The notes beneath the pieces are model-generated. The model was not told where the DNA came from, did no database searches, and saw only the letters and a program-made list of their open reading frames with translations. From Metallyticus violacea (lineage: Eukaryota > Arthropoda > Insecta > Mantodea > Metallyticidae), in contig CM060842.1 of the NCBI GenBank assembly GCA_030762175.1, positions 46,222,001 to 46,286,000 on the forward strand: a stretch of DNA of 64,000 nucleotides. Direction: 5' to 3'. Each line of letters begins with the position of its first letter. Within the stretch, counting starts at the first letter, position 1. Positions 54,195 to 64,000 of this stretch are shown here, in pieces. The translations under genes and the position numbers were made by a program.

Positions 54195-55320
54195 TTCCAG
54201 CTATTAAAATTAAGTTAGTTTTTCTCCAATAGGAAGGCTAAATAATATTGTCTTTGTCAATTCCAGCCGAACAATGATTTTGCTCTAATACTGAAAAATG
54301 TAAGACCTTTTCTAATTAAGATTAAGATTTATCTTCATTCCATGAGGCATGTACATCAGAACATGAAACAACTCAATTTACGAAGTTATGTCACATTAAT
54401 GATATCATTATGGACATTTAAAAATATTTCAAAATAGAACATAAATATATTTACACATGCTCAATAATATACATGTAACAATAATATTTATGGAGATTTA
54501 AAAATGTTTTAAAGTATATAAATATACATGCTCAATAACCTCTATATAGAACAAAAGTATTTAAGCTGCAATACAAATAACAAAAGAACAATACATTTCA
54601 TACATTGTTATAAGCTGTGTGATATTTTGGTGTATTAGGTAGGTTGTCTTATAATAGAATGTTCTTTGAATAATAGGTCTTGTTGCATGGATATTCTGTA
54701 AGAGCAGGTTTACTACATTTTCATATTATTGGATGATGATAATCTGAGAATAATTGGGAGAGTATTTCATATTCTGATGCATTCTTAGTAAACTCCTTTT
54801 TAATAAAAAGAAAAATTTCCAATGGGCAATGCAGATTACATGTTTTTCCAGTGTTTATGTGCAAGTATTTGCATATTTTTAATGAATTGGTCTTGATTTT
54901 TAATGTAAAAGTTCACTAGAGAAAATATATGTTAACAAAATACAGTTAAAATTTTTAGTGTTTGAAATAGATCTGTATATGATTTTCTCCATTTATACCA
55001 TATATTATTCATATTGCTTTTTTTATAATATCAAAACACATTTGCTTTCAACTGAATTTCTTCAGAATATTAAACTATATTTCATAATTGAAGAGAAATA
55101 TACATAATAAGCTATTTTGAGGATGACTTACAATAAACAAAGCACATAGGCTGCTAATTTTAGTTATATCTATTCTATAAGTACCAAAGCAATGAAAATT
55201 AACTTAAATCAATGTCAGCATAATTAGTTGATGTTTTCTTTCAATTGTATTTAAATTTTCTGCTGTGATTATGCTTATAATAACACATCTTTTATAGTAA
55301 AGTTCAGTGATAAAGAAAAT
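54195..55320. other. No gene recognised
   Basis: AT-rich intron. 54405-54440 and 54485-54520 share a short tandem similarity (ATTTATGGAGATTTAAAAATG). No coding relic seen. Confidence 0.4.
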
Positions 55321-55329
55321 TTACGGTTA

Positions 55330-56850
55330 TATGAATGAATTTATTACAGCAAACAACATTATAATTAAATTTACATCAACAAACAAAATATCTAAAAATT
55401 TAGTTATACAAAAACTAAGGTTCTTCCATACCTTGACTACGAGGTTATTTGTATGGTAAAGAACCCCTAAAATATATTTTACCATTTTCACAATAGTGTG
55501 CCCTAAAGCTCCTTCCTTATACTTCTCCTCCACTTGTTGGTCCTGGTGGTGTAGTGGTAACCATAATTGTCTCCTAAACCCAAGCTCGAGGGTTCAAACC
55601 TGGCCAGAATCGATGGACTTTTTTGGGCCTAAAAATGCTAAGTATGGCTTCCTTCGGAAGGGAAGTAAAGGGGGGGAGGTCCCATGTCATACATTTACAG
55701 CACAAAAAAGAACCTCAAGTCTGAAAGAAGAGGCCTCTAAGCAAAATTTGTTGGCCATTTCACGCCCTGAATAGAATGGGATGCTGATGACCTGAAATGT
55801 TAAAGAGCGTCCATAAATAAAATAAATAAAAAAAAATCTCCTCCACTTATCCCTTACTTTGCCTAAGAATTCTGCAATCTTGTTTATTTTCTCTACACTC
55901 ATGTCTGATAACATTTTAATTGCCACTATAGTTTATTGTAGTTTATCCCATTTTTCATCCCAGATGCTATCTCTCCACCTTTTTATTATTTCACATTCAA
56001 TTAGATAATGGAAAATGCTATCCATTTTCCCATACATAATGCATTCTTTTTTAAAATTTATTCTCATTCCTTTAGAAATAATATCTCTGTATGCATCCAT
56101 GCAAGATCTGTTCATCCAAATTGGTCACAATTACCTATATATTTCTCCTGCCCCCAATTTCTTTTAATTACTTTATATACATCTAAAGAACTTTTATCCT
56201 CTAAGCTAGTCCTAATCTCTTGCTTCTCTATATCTTCTACCCTCTGTCTCACTTCTTTAAAAAATCCACAGACATTACTTTCACCCAATTGCCATACTTC
56301 TCCCATTTCAATTTCTTATAGCAGTTTTCCCACCTTCCCAAATCAACACTCTCTTCCCAGTACATTTTTTTGGTATGTAAGACATTCCTTTAGTATACTG
56401 TTATTATTTAATGTAAAATATCTGTGCCAATATTTCAAGATTCTCTCCACTATTATACCTTTCCTTCCTATTCTTCCTAGTTCTGCCAAACTCACCCTCT
56501 TTGGTGAACTTTTTGGTAACCCAGAACTTTGTACAAAACATTCTATATGCAACATCAATCTTTGTACACCCCTTTGACACTGCCCAAATTTCTACTGCAT
56601 ACATCACTTTGATTCAACTACAGCTTCATATAACATTTCTAGCCATTCCTTTGGCAATAACTTATTCTGACAGCTTTCATAGCTAATTTGCCTTTTACTT
56701 GTGCATATTTAGACTGAACCACCTATTTTTTATTACTCTAAATCTCCCTCCAAAATAATCATATTCTTTTACTACCACTATTGGATATTTATTTATAAAC
56801 CATCTCTGATTTTTTCTTAATTTTGTTACTATTAGTAAGGAAAGGTTAGC
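55330..56850 (-). pseudogene. LINE family A 3' part, fourth copy, interrupted by SINE B copy 7
   Basis: Minus strand: MMYAVEIWAVSKG (56607), FWVTKKFTKEGEFGRTRK (about 56520-56460), EKYIGNCDQFG (56130), MDAYRDIISKGMRINFKKEC (56100-56040, the Cys-His block), WRDSIWDEKWDKLQ (55975-55935). The end lies beyond the SINE (EKYKEGALGHTIVKM, 55530-55480). Confidence 0.75.
55536..55836 (+). repeat. SINE family B, copy 7, with 12-bp target duplication
   Basis: Full-length. Bracketed by TCTCCTCCACTT at 55524-55535 and 55837-55848. Inserted in the 3' part of a family A LINE. Tail is (ATAA)n. Confidence 0.93.
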
Positions 56851-56854
56851 TTCA

Positions 56855-57840
56855 GAGAGCTTGAATTGAGTTATAAAAATATTTTTTTATCAGAACGGGA
56901 TTATCAACTACCAGTTATATTACCCAGACTAATTATATATTACAAAATAAATACATTTTTACAGTATAATAACACTAACAATACCAACAGTAATAATAAA
57001 TGTCTGTCTGCCTTGCTGTTAAAACATCTTCAGTACATTCGCTATAGTTTTTTTATATAACTTAATCTCTATCATCAGGAAACAAAACAATATATATATA
57101 TACACAAAATTATATTACATTTGGGATACTCTGGTAGTGCAAGTCTGGTACTTATGGGGGGAATTAAAGTTATTGGAGTTTAAAAATAGCTTGCCCCAGC
57201 ATTATCTAGTTTGTCAGTCATAGTCATGGGTTATTTTTTCCTTTTTCTTTTTATTCATCTTTGCTTCAGTTTGGTACCTAGAGAAACCTCATATACATTA
57301 GATTTTTTGAGATAAGAGAACATGCTATTTCCCACCCCTTTAGAGGTTGAAATCAGCATGTACCATAAAGTTAAAATTCCGCTTCTAAAGAGTAGTTAGT
57401 ATTTTGATCCAGATTGATTGAGCTCTTGAAGCAGAATTTTGACTTTATACATGTCGTAAGGGATCAAATTAGAATAGGTAGTTTATCAAAATTTTAAGGT
57501 AGCTTGATTTTTTTCACTGTTAAAAGAGTATCGTACAACATTTTATTCAGATAAGTGAAAGATTCAAAAGTGTATAGGGAAAAACACATACATAAACAAA
57601 CAGTGAACCACCTTCTTTAGGAATACTCGAAGCTAAATAAATTACACAGTGAATTCAAAACAACAATTAAGGGTAAAGGAAACTAACCTATAAAGTCTAG
57701 AATTATAACTACTATTTGAATTCATTTATGTGTTTTATAATTTCTATAGAGCAATTGAACAATTTTAAATTTACATAGTTTTAGCATTCAAAACTCACTC
57801 AAATAAATTTAAATAACTATGTAAATAGTTATGTATATAC
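56855..57840. other. No gene recognised
   Basis: Intronic AT-rich sequence with a short (TA)n at 57092-57103. Confidence 0.4.
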
Positions 57841-57847
57841 ATATATA

Positions 57848-59560
57848 GGTTAGTTAAAATTCAAGCACTATCAAAATAACTTGTGCTTGTGGTTCAGTGA
57901 CATGAAACTCGGTTGTCTGTGGGAATAGCCGTATACTGAGAACTCAAAAATGACATTACCAAATTTTTAACTCTTAACTCTTTTATTTTTAATGGAATAC
58001 CCAATATATTTTTGCATTTGCAAATAATACTTATTAAGAGCTTTACAAAAATACCCACTTTAGTTTACTTCTGTACATATTTATTGTCACCAAATAAAGA
58101 AAACAAAAAAAATATAGCAAATAATAAAATGCTTCTTTTGTTTATTATGTTTTGTCAGTAGTATATAATACTGTTTATATATATGGAATCATGTTTATAA
58201 TACAGAAACATCTTATTTAAGGGATTAAATCTGATATTAATATTTTAAATAATTCTATCTGATATTGAACCAAAGGAAAAAAATTCTAATTTAATTATGG
58301 TTAACTATGGAGACAAGCAACGATCATTGATATTTTTAATGATATGCATCCAGATCACAACCCAACTCCAAAAACATTTTCAAGGATAGTAAAGAAGTTT
58401 ACTCAAGCTGGAAGCATAAAAACGTAACCAAGATAAGGAAGTCCAAAAAGAGTAACTGATGATAGTACTTCATTAGATGTTCTCCTCCATGTGCAAGAAA
58501 ATTTAAAAGTTAATACTACAAATTTGTTGTTAGAATCAAATATAAGCCAAAGTTCTGTGATGAAAATCCTTAAAAATGCCAAGCAATATCCTTATAAAAT
58601 TCAATTTTTGCAGGAACTTTTAGAATATGATACTGATACATGAATGTAGTTTTGTGAATTAATGATGGAGTACATTAATAACAATCCAGTTTTTCTGAGA
58701 CAAATTGTATTCTTAGATGAAGCTGCATTCTGCATGAATGGATTTGTCAAGACACAGCTGCCAATTCTGGTCATATGTAAATCCACAAAGGATGAAGGAG
58801 AACTGCATGCATTATCCACAAAAACCTAATGTTTGGATTGGTATTGTTGGTGATCATATCATTGGTTCATTCTTCTTTACAGAAACTCCAAATGCTAATA
58901 GATATTTTTATTTGCTTAAAAATCACATTTTAGTGACTGTTGCAAATTTGTTTCCACATTCAGTCAACCATGGGCTACCCAGAAATGAAATCTATTTCTA
59001 ACAATGTGGAACTCCAGCTCACTATGGACAGAATGTTCGTCAGCACTTTGACCAGTTTTTTCCACAACGATGGAGTGTAGGAGAGGTCACATTTGTCACC
59101 TTTGGACACAGCAGTATATTGAAAAAGACAACCAATTAGAAGACACGGAGCATTGAATAATGGAAGCTGTGCTAAAGCCTGATTAAGTCATTCCTTAAAT
59201 GGTTTCTGTGATTGACTGGCTCAATGTCAAACAGCTGAGAGCTACCAGTTTTAATACAGTATTTAGAGGTTGAGCTACCTTTGTTTTGTTTTTATGATTT
59301 AGCAATAATAAATTTATACAAAAGTTTCTAGTGTGGGTACTTTTTGAAAAGCTCTTAATGAGCAGTATTTGGAAATGTACAAATATATTGGGTATTCCAT
59401 TTAAACTAAGATAGTTTGGATTACTTTGTTTGAAAGTGTAAAAAAGTTGATAATATCATTTTGAGTTCTTAGTATATGGCTACCCTCACATTCTAGATTC
59501 ATGTCATTGAACCACATGCTTTGAAAGCTATTTAGGTGGTGTGGGACTTCTAACTAACCC
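57848..59560 (+). mobile_element. Tc1/mariner-superfamily element with TIRs over 200 bp, dead transposase
   Basis: The left end (57848-58064) and right end (59330-59560) are reverse complements with differences: GGTTAGTTA, TCAGTGACATGAA, TAGCCGTATACTGAGAACTC, GGAATACCCAATATATTT and TTAAGAGCTTT all have partners. TATA flanks both ends. Transposase on plus: TPKTFSRIVKKFTQAGSI (58365-58420), VLLHVQENLKVN (58480), SSVMKILKNAKQYPYKIQF (58550-58605), FLDEAAFCMNG (58712, first Asp), then open 58738-59001 (QFWSYVNP, KPNVWIGIVGDHIIGSFFF), then CGTPAHYGQNVRQHFDQFF (59007-59063). The C-terminal DDE block is lost. Confidence 0.85.
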
Positions 59561-59567
59561 TATATAT

Positions 59568-59610
59568 ATGTGTGTGTGTGTGCGTGCGCATGCATGCGTG
59601 CATGTGTGTA
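59568..59610. repeat. Alternating (TG)n(CG/CA) tract
   Basis: Alternating purine-pyrimidine stretch TATATGTGTGTG...GCATGCATGCGTGCATGTGTG adjoining the transposon end. Confidence 0.85.
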
Positions 59611-61608
59611 CTATACTGGAATGCAAAACACTGAATAGTAACAACTAGTTGAAATGTATTGAAGTTAGTTGTATTCATCTGAAGTAAATCTTCAGTATTA
59701 GCCAATAGAAATTAATCGTCTGATGGAGTGACTGAAATAAATTAGGATTGGAAAATTTTGCAGTTTCATTGTCCTGAAGATTGAAGAAGATAGCATGATT
59801 TTGCTTTGTAAGGCAACATTCAGCCTGATGTATGCTTGAAACACAATTAATTGCATATCTCTGAAGGTTCCTTAATTCTTGTATGCTTTTGCAAAATAAT
59901 CTATGTATTGCTGTCCATAAAGACAATGTTTTCTTTGAGCTTTGTCCATGTGTATAATAGCATCAGTGCTGTAATAACTTCATGAATATTTCTTCTCTTT
60001 CTTTTGCTTTTCTTTCTGGAATTGTTCTACTGAAATGTTTATGTAAGGGAGTGAAATTTTAGTTCTTAAATGAGAAATGCCTCTTTATAAAGTTTGTACA
60101 TATACCTGAAAAGTATGTTCTTGGTAAGTCTTAATATTTATTTCATGTATTTCCTTTCACTAGTTTCGTTGTCCAGAGAGTTTTTTGAGAGAGTTGTTGT
60201 CCCCCCCCCTCTTTCTGTCCCAAACTTCTAGAATGGAATAGATTTTAACTTCATATATTTTCTGTTATTTCTAATCAAAGGTATTGCAGGTTCTGAATTA
60301 CCTAAATGACTTGAGTAGCAAATTTTTTTTTGTTATAAATATTTTGGAGGTTTTTATAATAACGTGCTGCAACATTGGACAGAGGTAAGTTTGTATGGCT
60401 TGCTGTTTTGATTTGCTTTCCATTTAGAGTTATTTATATTTGTACTTATTCACCTATTTACCTTTTTCATCTCCTTTCTTAAATGGCTTGTTCTGTTTTA
60501 TTTTGGTTATGGTAAGCATATAATTTTATAATCCCTTTTCACTAAAATTTTGAATATATTTTCCCTCGTAGAATCAAATTATCTACATAGATCAGCAATT
60601 ATATATGTTATGCAGTTCAGTTGTTTATACAGATCTGCTGTTGGGATATATATTTAGAGGATTTACACTATTTGTTTAGATTTTTCTTTTTATTTTGTAT
60701 CTGTTTCTTATTTTGATTTTGTTTCCTGTATTCATTTTTATTTTCATCAATATATTTTCTTTATTTATATTATAGTTGAAGAACTAAACTATTTATATCA
60801 AAAGCCATTTAAACATTCAAATGAAGGAAAGAGCAATCACTGTCATTGTTTTATTTCTCAGCAAATTTGTTTATGAGATATTAATATCAGGACATTTAAT
60901 TATCTGATGATGAATTAGCAGCGGTCAGGGACTGCATCGACCAATAAGACATCACTGACTACATAAGTCAGAGCAGGTGAGTAGGGTCCCTGAACTATAT
61001 TGACCTTGGGTTTCATGCTAACCAGTAAGCATTGTTTATTAATGAAAGAGTAACACTTGTCTAATCCTTGAGCAAAGTGTGCTAAAATACTAAATGACAA
61101 ATACAAGGTCTAATTCTGTTCCATGAATGTTTGTTTTATATGTATATATGAAGTCTAATCATACTATAAGGAGACTATGTGAAAATAAATTCCCGGGTGA
61201 TCAAGATCCAAGCCATGGTGCAATTAATTAACTAGTTAATTAATTAATGGTGCAAATAATTAACTAGTTAATATAATTTTGTGAAATGGGAAGTGTTCAA
61301 GACAAGCAAAGAAGACAAGTAGTTCAATAAGCAGATGCAAGAAATGTGTGGAAAATAAAGACAGGCTGTTCCAGCATCATCTGCATGACATAGATGAATG
61401 TAAAAATTTGTAAGTGCATTATAATTTATTAGTTATACATACCTACAATGAATATATGATTAGTGTATACAACAAATTCAAGAAATTAAATTGCTAATAT
61501 AGCTAAAATTATTCCCCAATTTCATCTTTTCTTCTGCTTCACTATAGATAAAATGAAAAAATTATTTCAAATCCAATGTTACTACTGACACTTTTGTTGC
61601 CCCACTCC
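59611..61608. other. No gene recognised; one weak exon-like frame at 60280-60387
   Basis: GTATTGCAGGTTCTGAATTA to CAGAG|GTAAGT is open in one frame (VLNYLNDLSSK, then a hydrophobic VINILEVFII), but the exons on either side of this intron join directly in phase and match the family without it. 60915-61106 on the minus strand has an unassigned open frame. Confidence 0.3.
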
Positions 61609-61611
61609 CCA

Positions 61612-61893
61612 CCCCCAACCACCACGGGTGGGAAAGGTCATTAGGACATGTACTTGTGAGTGGAAATTGCGGGATTGGATTCCCTCAAGGACCGTCCTCC
61701 ACAAGTTAGGATTTTTCCAGGTTTTTCTGTCATAAATGGAAAATGCCAGAGAGGTACATAAAACTTAGTCCTGGAATTCTTCCTTCCTTTAAAAAAATCC
61801 TTTCCCAGTTTACAATTTCATTTAATACATCATCAATGTCCATCGCTGTGATGCCTTGGTGGCTAAAACTGGGTAAAACACTATTAAAAAAAC
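61612..61893 (+). repeat. SINE family A, copy 7
   Basis: Old copy: head CCACCACGGGTGGGAAAGGT, altered B-box (GATTGGATTCCCTC), body and tail recognisable. Confidence 0.82.
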
Positions 61894-62905
61894 TCCCTAC
61901 CTGACTAGTGTAGCCTGACTGTTTGTGATTGATGGAGTATTGGTCAATGTAGTCCCTGCTGTTACATTGAACATCAGGTAATTGAATAACAGGATTTATT
62001 TAGATAAATCATAAACCAGACTTTATTTCTCAATTAAATGTACTTACGAAGCTGTTTTAAAATTTATTTAGAATTAGACAGCAAAGGAGAGGAAAATGAA
62101 TGGTTTACTGATTTACTATTTGAATAGTTATATACAAGTACATGTAGCAACATTTACTGGCATAATTAAAAAGGAATTGATATCACTTAAACCAAATAAA
62201 ATATAGCAAAATAGGATTAACATGGGCAACATTCTAGGTTCTCTGCTTTCCTTTATATATGTTAATTTTTCTGATTCTTCAAGTGTGCATTGTATGCATT
62301 TGTTTGCTGGGCATTTTATTTAAGTAGCTTAGAAGAAGGATTGAAACATTACCATAAATTCAAGTATTTTTGTCAAATAAATTATATGCCATTTGTGATA
62401 TTTTTTGCCATTAGAATAGTGATGGTGCAGTTCAGGAATTTAATTTACTTTAGAAAAATCATTACAATTTGGCCAAAATCTGTAATGTTTTTAAAACAGT
62501 TTAAATGAAGTTGCTTTCACTTTTCTTCAGAATTTTTCCACTTTTGTGTCAATCAGTACAATTGAAATTTTGTGTGAGAGAGAGAAGGTGAAAAATGATA
62601 CCTGTAAAGTTCCATTAAATGAAAAGGTACCACTTTGAATAAAAAATTACTAGTATTCTATGTAGAAAATAAAATTTTATTTACAAGAAAGATGTTGAAT
62701 TGAAAAGTTTTATTTAGAAATAAAGAATTATGTGTCTACGGTTTATTTGTGCAATACTTTTTGTAATATTTAAACTTCATTGAGTTATTGTGTGATTATT
62801 CTATTAATGCTTTCTATTTTTTAAATATACTTTGATTGATTTAAATTATGAATAAAGTATGTGGCCAACAAAATATTTTTTTTTTAAAAAAATCACCACT
62901 ATTAG
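61894..62905. other. Intron, no gene recognised
   Basis: AT-rich; the 72-codon frame at 62290-62508 shows no known domain and no splice context. Confidence 0.4.
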
Positions 62906-62909
62906 TATT

Positions 62910-63090
62910 ATAATGAAATTATTGTATGGCTGAGTTGAACTACATACTCTTGTGGCTTCACTTGCATGTTTATATCTAGAACATATTTTGCCAGTCATTG
63001 TCTGCATTCTCAGCTAACTGTTGACTGCTGGATGATTTACAGTCATAAATTGTAGGATTTACTTCACTGTAAAAGTTCCAATTCACACTT
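62910..63090. repeat. Penelope-end-related repeat
   Basis: ATTGTATGGCTGAGTTGAAC and CAGCTAACTGTTGACTGCTGG match the 2232-2300 region beside Penelope copy 1 (TGATTGAGTCAAAC, CAGCTAACTGTCAACTGCTGG). It lies just upstream of the 63.2-kb exon. Confidence 0.6.
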
Positions 63091-63211
63091 CAAGTTAATA
63101 AGTACTAGTATTTTTAACTTTTCTTAAACTTCTCTCTGAAATTTCTCAACCACTCTTTATTTTACTTAATTTTATTAAAGTAACATGTTTTAATTTTTAA
63201 AAATATTGTAG

Positions 63212-63370
63212 AAAGATTGTATAAGTATCTACAATCACAAAGAAAAGTGTAAATGGTTGAAGGAAAATAAATACTGTCAAGAATATACCTCTGGATCATT
63301 TCTCAATTATCTGGAAATCATCTTCTGTAAGCTGGATGAAAGAAGCAAATACTACTCTATCATTTGGATG
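63212..63370 (+). CDS. SLC8B1: SLC8B1/NCLX-like mitochondrial Na+/Ca2+ exchanger, exon before the first membrane helices
   Basis: 159 bp, 53 codons, phase 0 at both ends (acceptor ATTGTAG, donor ATG|GTAAGA). Reads DCISIYNHKEKCKWLKENKYC, then SGSFLNYLEIIFC and, at the end, YYSIIWM entering a membrane helix. The cysteine pattern with FLxYLExxFC is what I know from the N-terminal part of SLC8B1 (NCLX/NCKX6), which exports Ca2+ from the mitochondrial matrix in exchange for Na+ or Li+. The two alpha-repeats that define the exchanger family lie beyond 64000. Arthropods carry several paralogues, so orthology is not certain. The intron before it is about 14 kb and full of mobile elements. Confidence 0.75.
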
Positions 63371-63929
63371 GTAAGATTAAAATAACTGAACAATTTTTAT
63401 AGATACGTAGGAAGGACAAAACAACTTTTTTTTTGTTCTATCTTTTGTTTTACCATTCGTAGAAAAGCTCGGCAGAGAGAAGATAAACGCAGGCTTATGT
63501 AAATCCATTGGTTTTGACCTAGACATAGGAATATGTGGAAATTCTTAAAAAAATTGCATTAGCTCTAGAGATTGCTATAGAAAAGAATTTCTTTTAGAAA
63601 AACTGAAATTTGTTCTTTAGTTGTAGTTTCTAAAGCTACTACAATAAACTATTAATTGCTGTTATTTATAACTCCTCAATTTGAAATTAGTTTTACAAAA
63701 CCAAATGAATAAATATCCATATATGTTTCTGGAAAATGTGACTCTATTAGGATTCCACAACAGTATTTAAACTTTATTCATGAAGAGAAAATATATGTAA
63801 TATTCACATTGTGCACTGGTCATGAATTAACATCAACAAATGCAGCTAGTGCCCTTTAATAATTATAATTTAAAAATGTAGCCATTTAAATAATTTAAAT
63901 AATGCAGAATTAAGAGTAATGGAAAGTTC

Positions 63930-64000
63930 AAAATGGAAATAGAAGAAGTAATTGTGGAGCAGTTTTCGTATCTTGACAATCCTTTAAAAAAAGTGCGTCT
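63930..64000 (+). pseudogene. Edge of a LINE RT fragment
   Basis: EEVIVEQFSYLDNPLKK resembles the VEQFxYLG block that follows the YADD domain in RTE/CR1-type LINEs. Truncated by the window end. Confidence 0.35.

Noticed and set aside
56008..56577. 189-codon plus-strand frame, the longest nonrepetitive-looking one on the right
   Set aside because: Antisense of a family A LINE C-terminal region with recognisable minus-strand motifs.
60280..60387. Extra membrane exon of the exchanger gene
   Set aside because: The exons at 49050 and 63212 join directly in phase 0 and match the family; this segment has a poly-T run and no support.
1..64000. CRISPR arrays, prophage or bacterial operons
   Set aside because: No spaced direct repeats, Shine-Dalgarno-led gene clusters or bacterial-type genes; the window is eukaryotic.

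Overview
The window looks like an AT-rich arthropod nuclear genome, probably an insect. It has long introns with GT/AG borders, several tRNA-derived SINE families, Tc1/mariner transposons, non-LTR retrotransposons (LINEs) and Penelope-like elements (PLEs). There are no bacterial operons and nearly all long reading frames are repeat relics. The exact order cannot be fixed; the tail of SINE family B recalls repeats I associate with Orthoptera and relatives, which is only a weak hint.

Left and centre (about 0.3-30.6 kb, minus strand): one host gene can be assembled by hand from ten coding exons whose splice phases all agree. It encodes a TRAF-family adaptor of about 516 residues: two N-terminal TRAF-type zinc fingers and no RING, a long coiled coil with an internal 43-residue repeat, and a C-terminal TRAF-C/MATH domain. 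ORF length hides it because its longest exon is 443 bp and its introns are full of mobile DNA. Two possible upstream non-coding exons (near 28.8 and 30.6 kb) would carry a 60-codon upstream ORF.

Its introns hold a 0.95 kb foldback element, a Penelope relic, a LINE (family A) that received a second LINE (family B) in a twin-primed, 5'-inverted insertion with a 14-bp target duplication, another family-A LINE carrying two SINEs and a PLE-end hairpin, a mariner-type transposase relic, and several microsatellites.

Middle (30.6-47.6 kb): a CpG-richer stretch with SINEs; a 3.2-kb near-palindrome made of inverted family-A LINE arms, one arm split by a mariner; a mariner-like element with recognisable terminal repeats (41.9-43.0 kb); and a LINE (family E) split by a Penelope element with inverted GIY-YIG arms (43.4-45.3 kb).

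Right (47.6-64 kb, plus strand): three phase-compatible exons of an SLC8B1/NCLX-like mitochondrial Na+/Ca2+ exchanger, whose transmembrane body lies beyond the window. Its long intron contains another LINE, a SINE of family C, foldback elements, a third Penelope element, a family-A LINE tail and a Tc1/mariner relic with inverted terminal repeats of over 200 bp. Recurring short hairpins, at least one of which matches the ends of a Penelope element with the body missing, are the most interesting unexplained structure.
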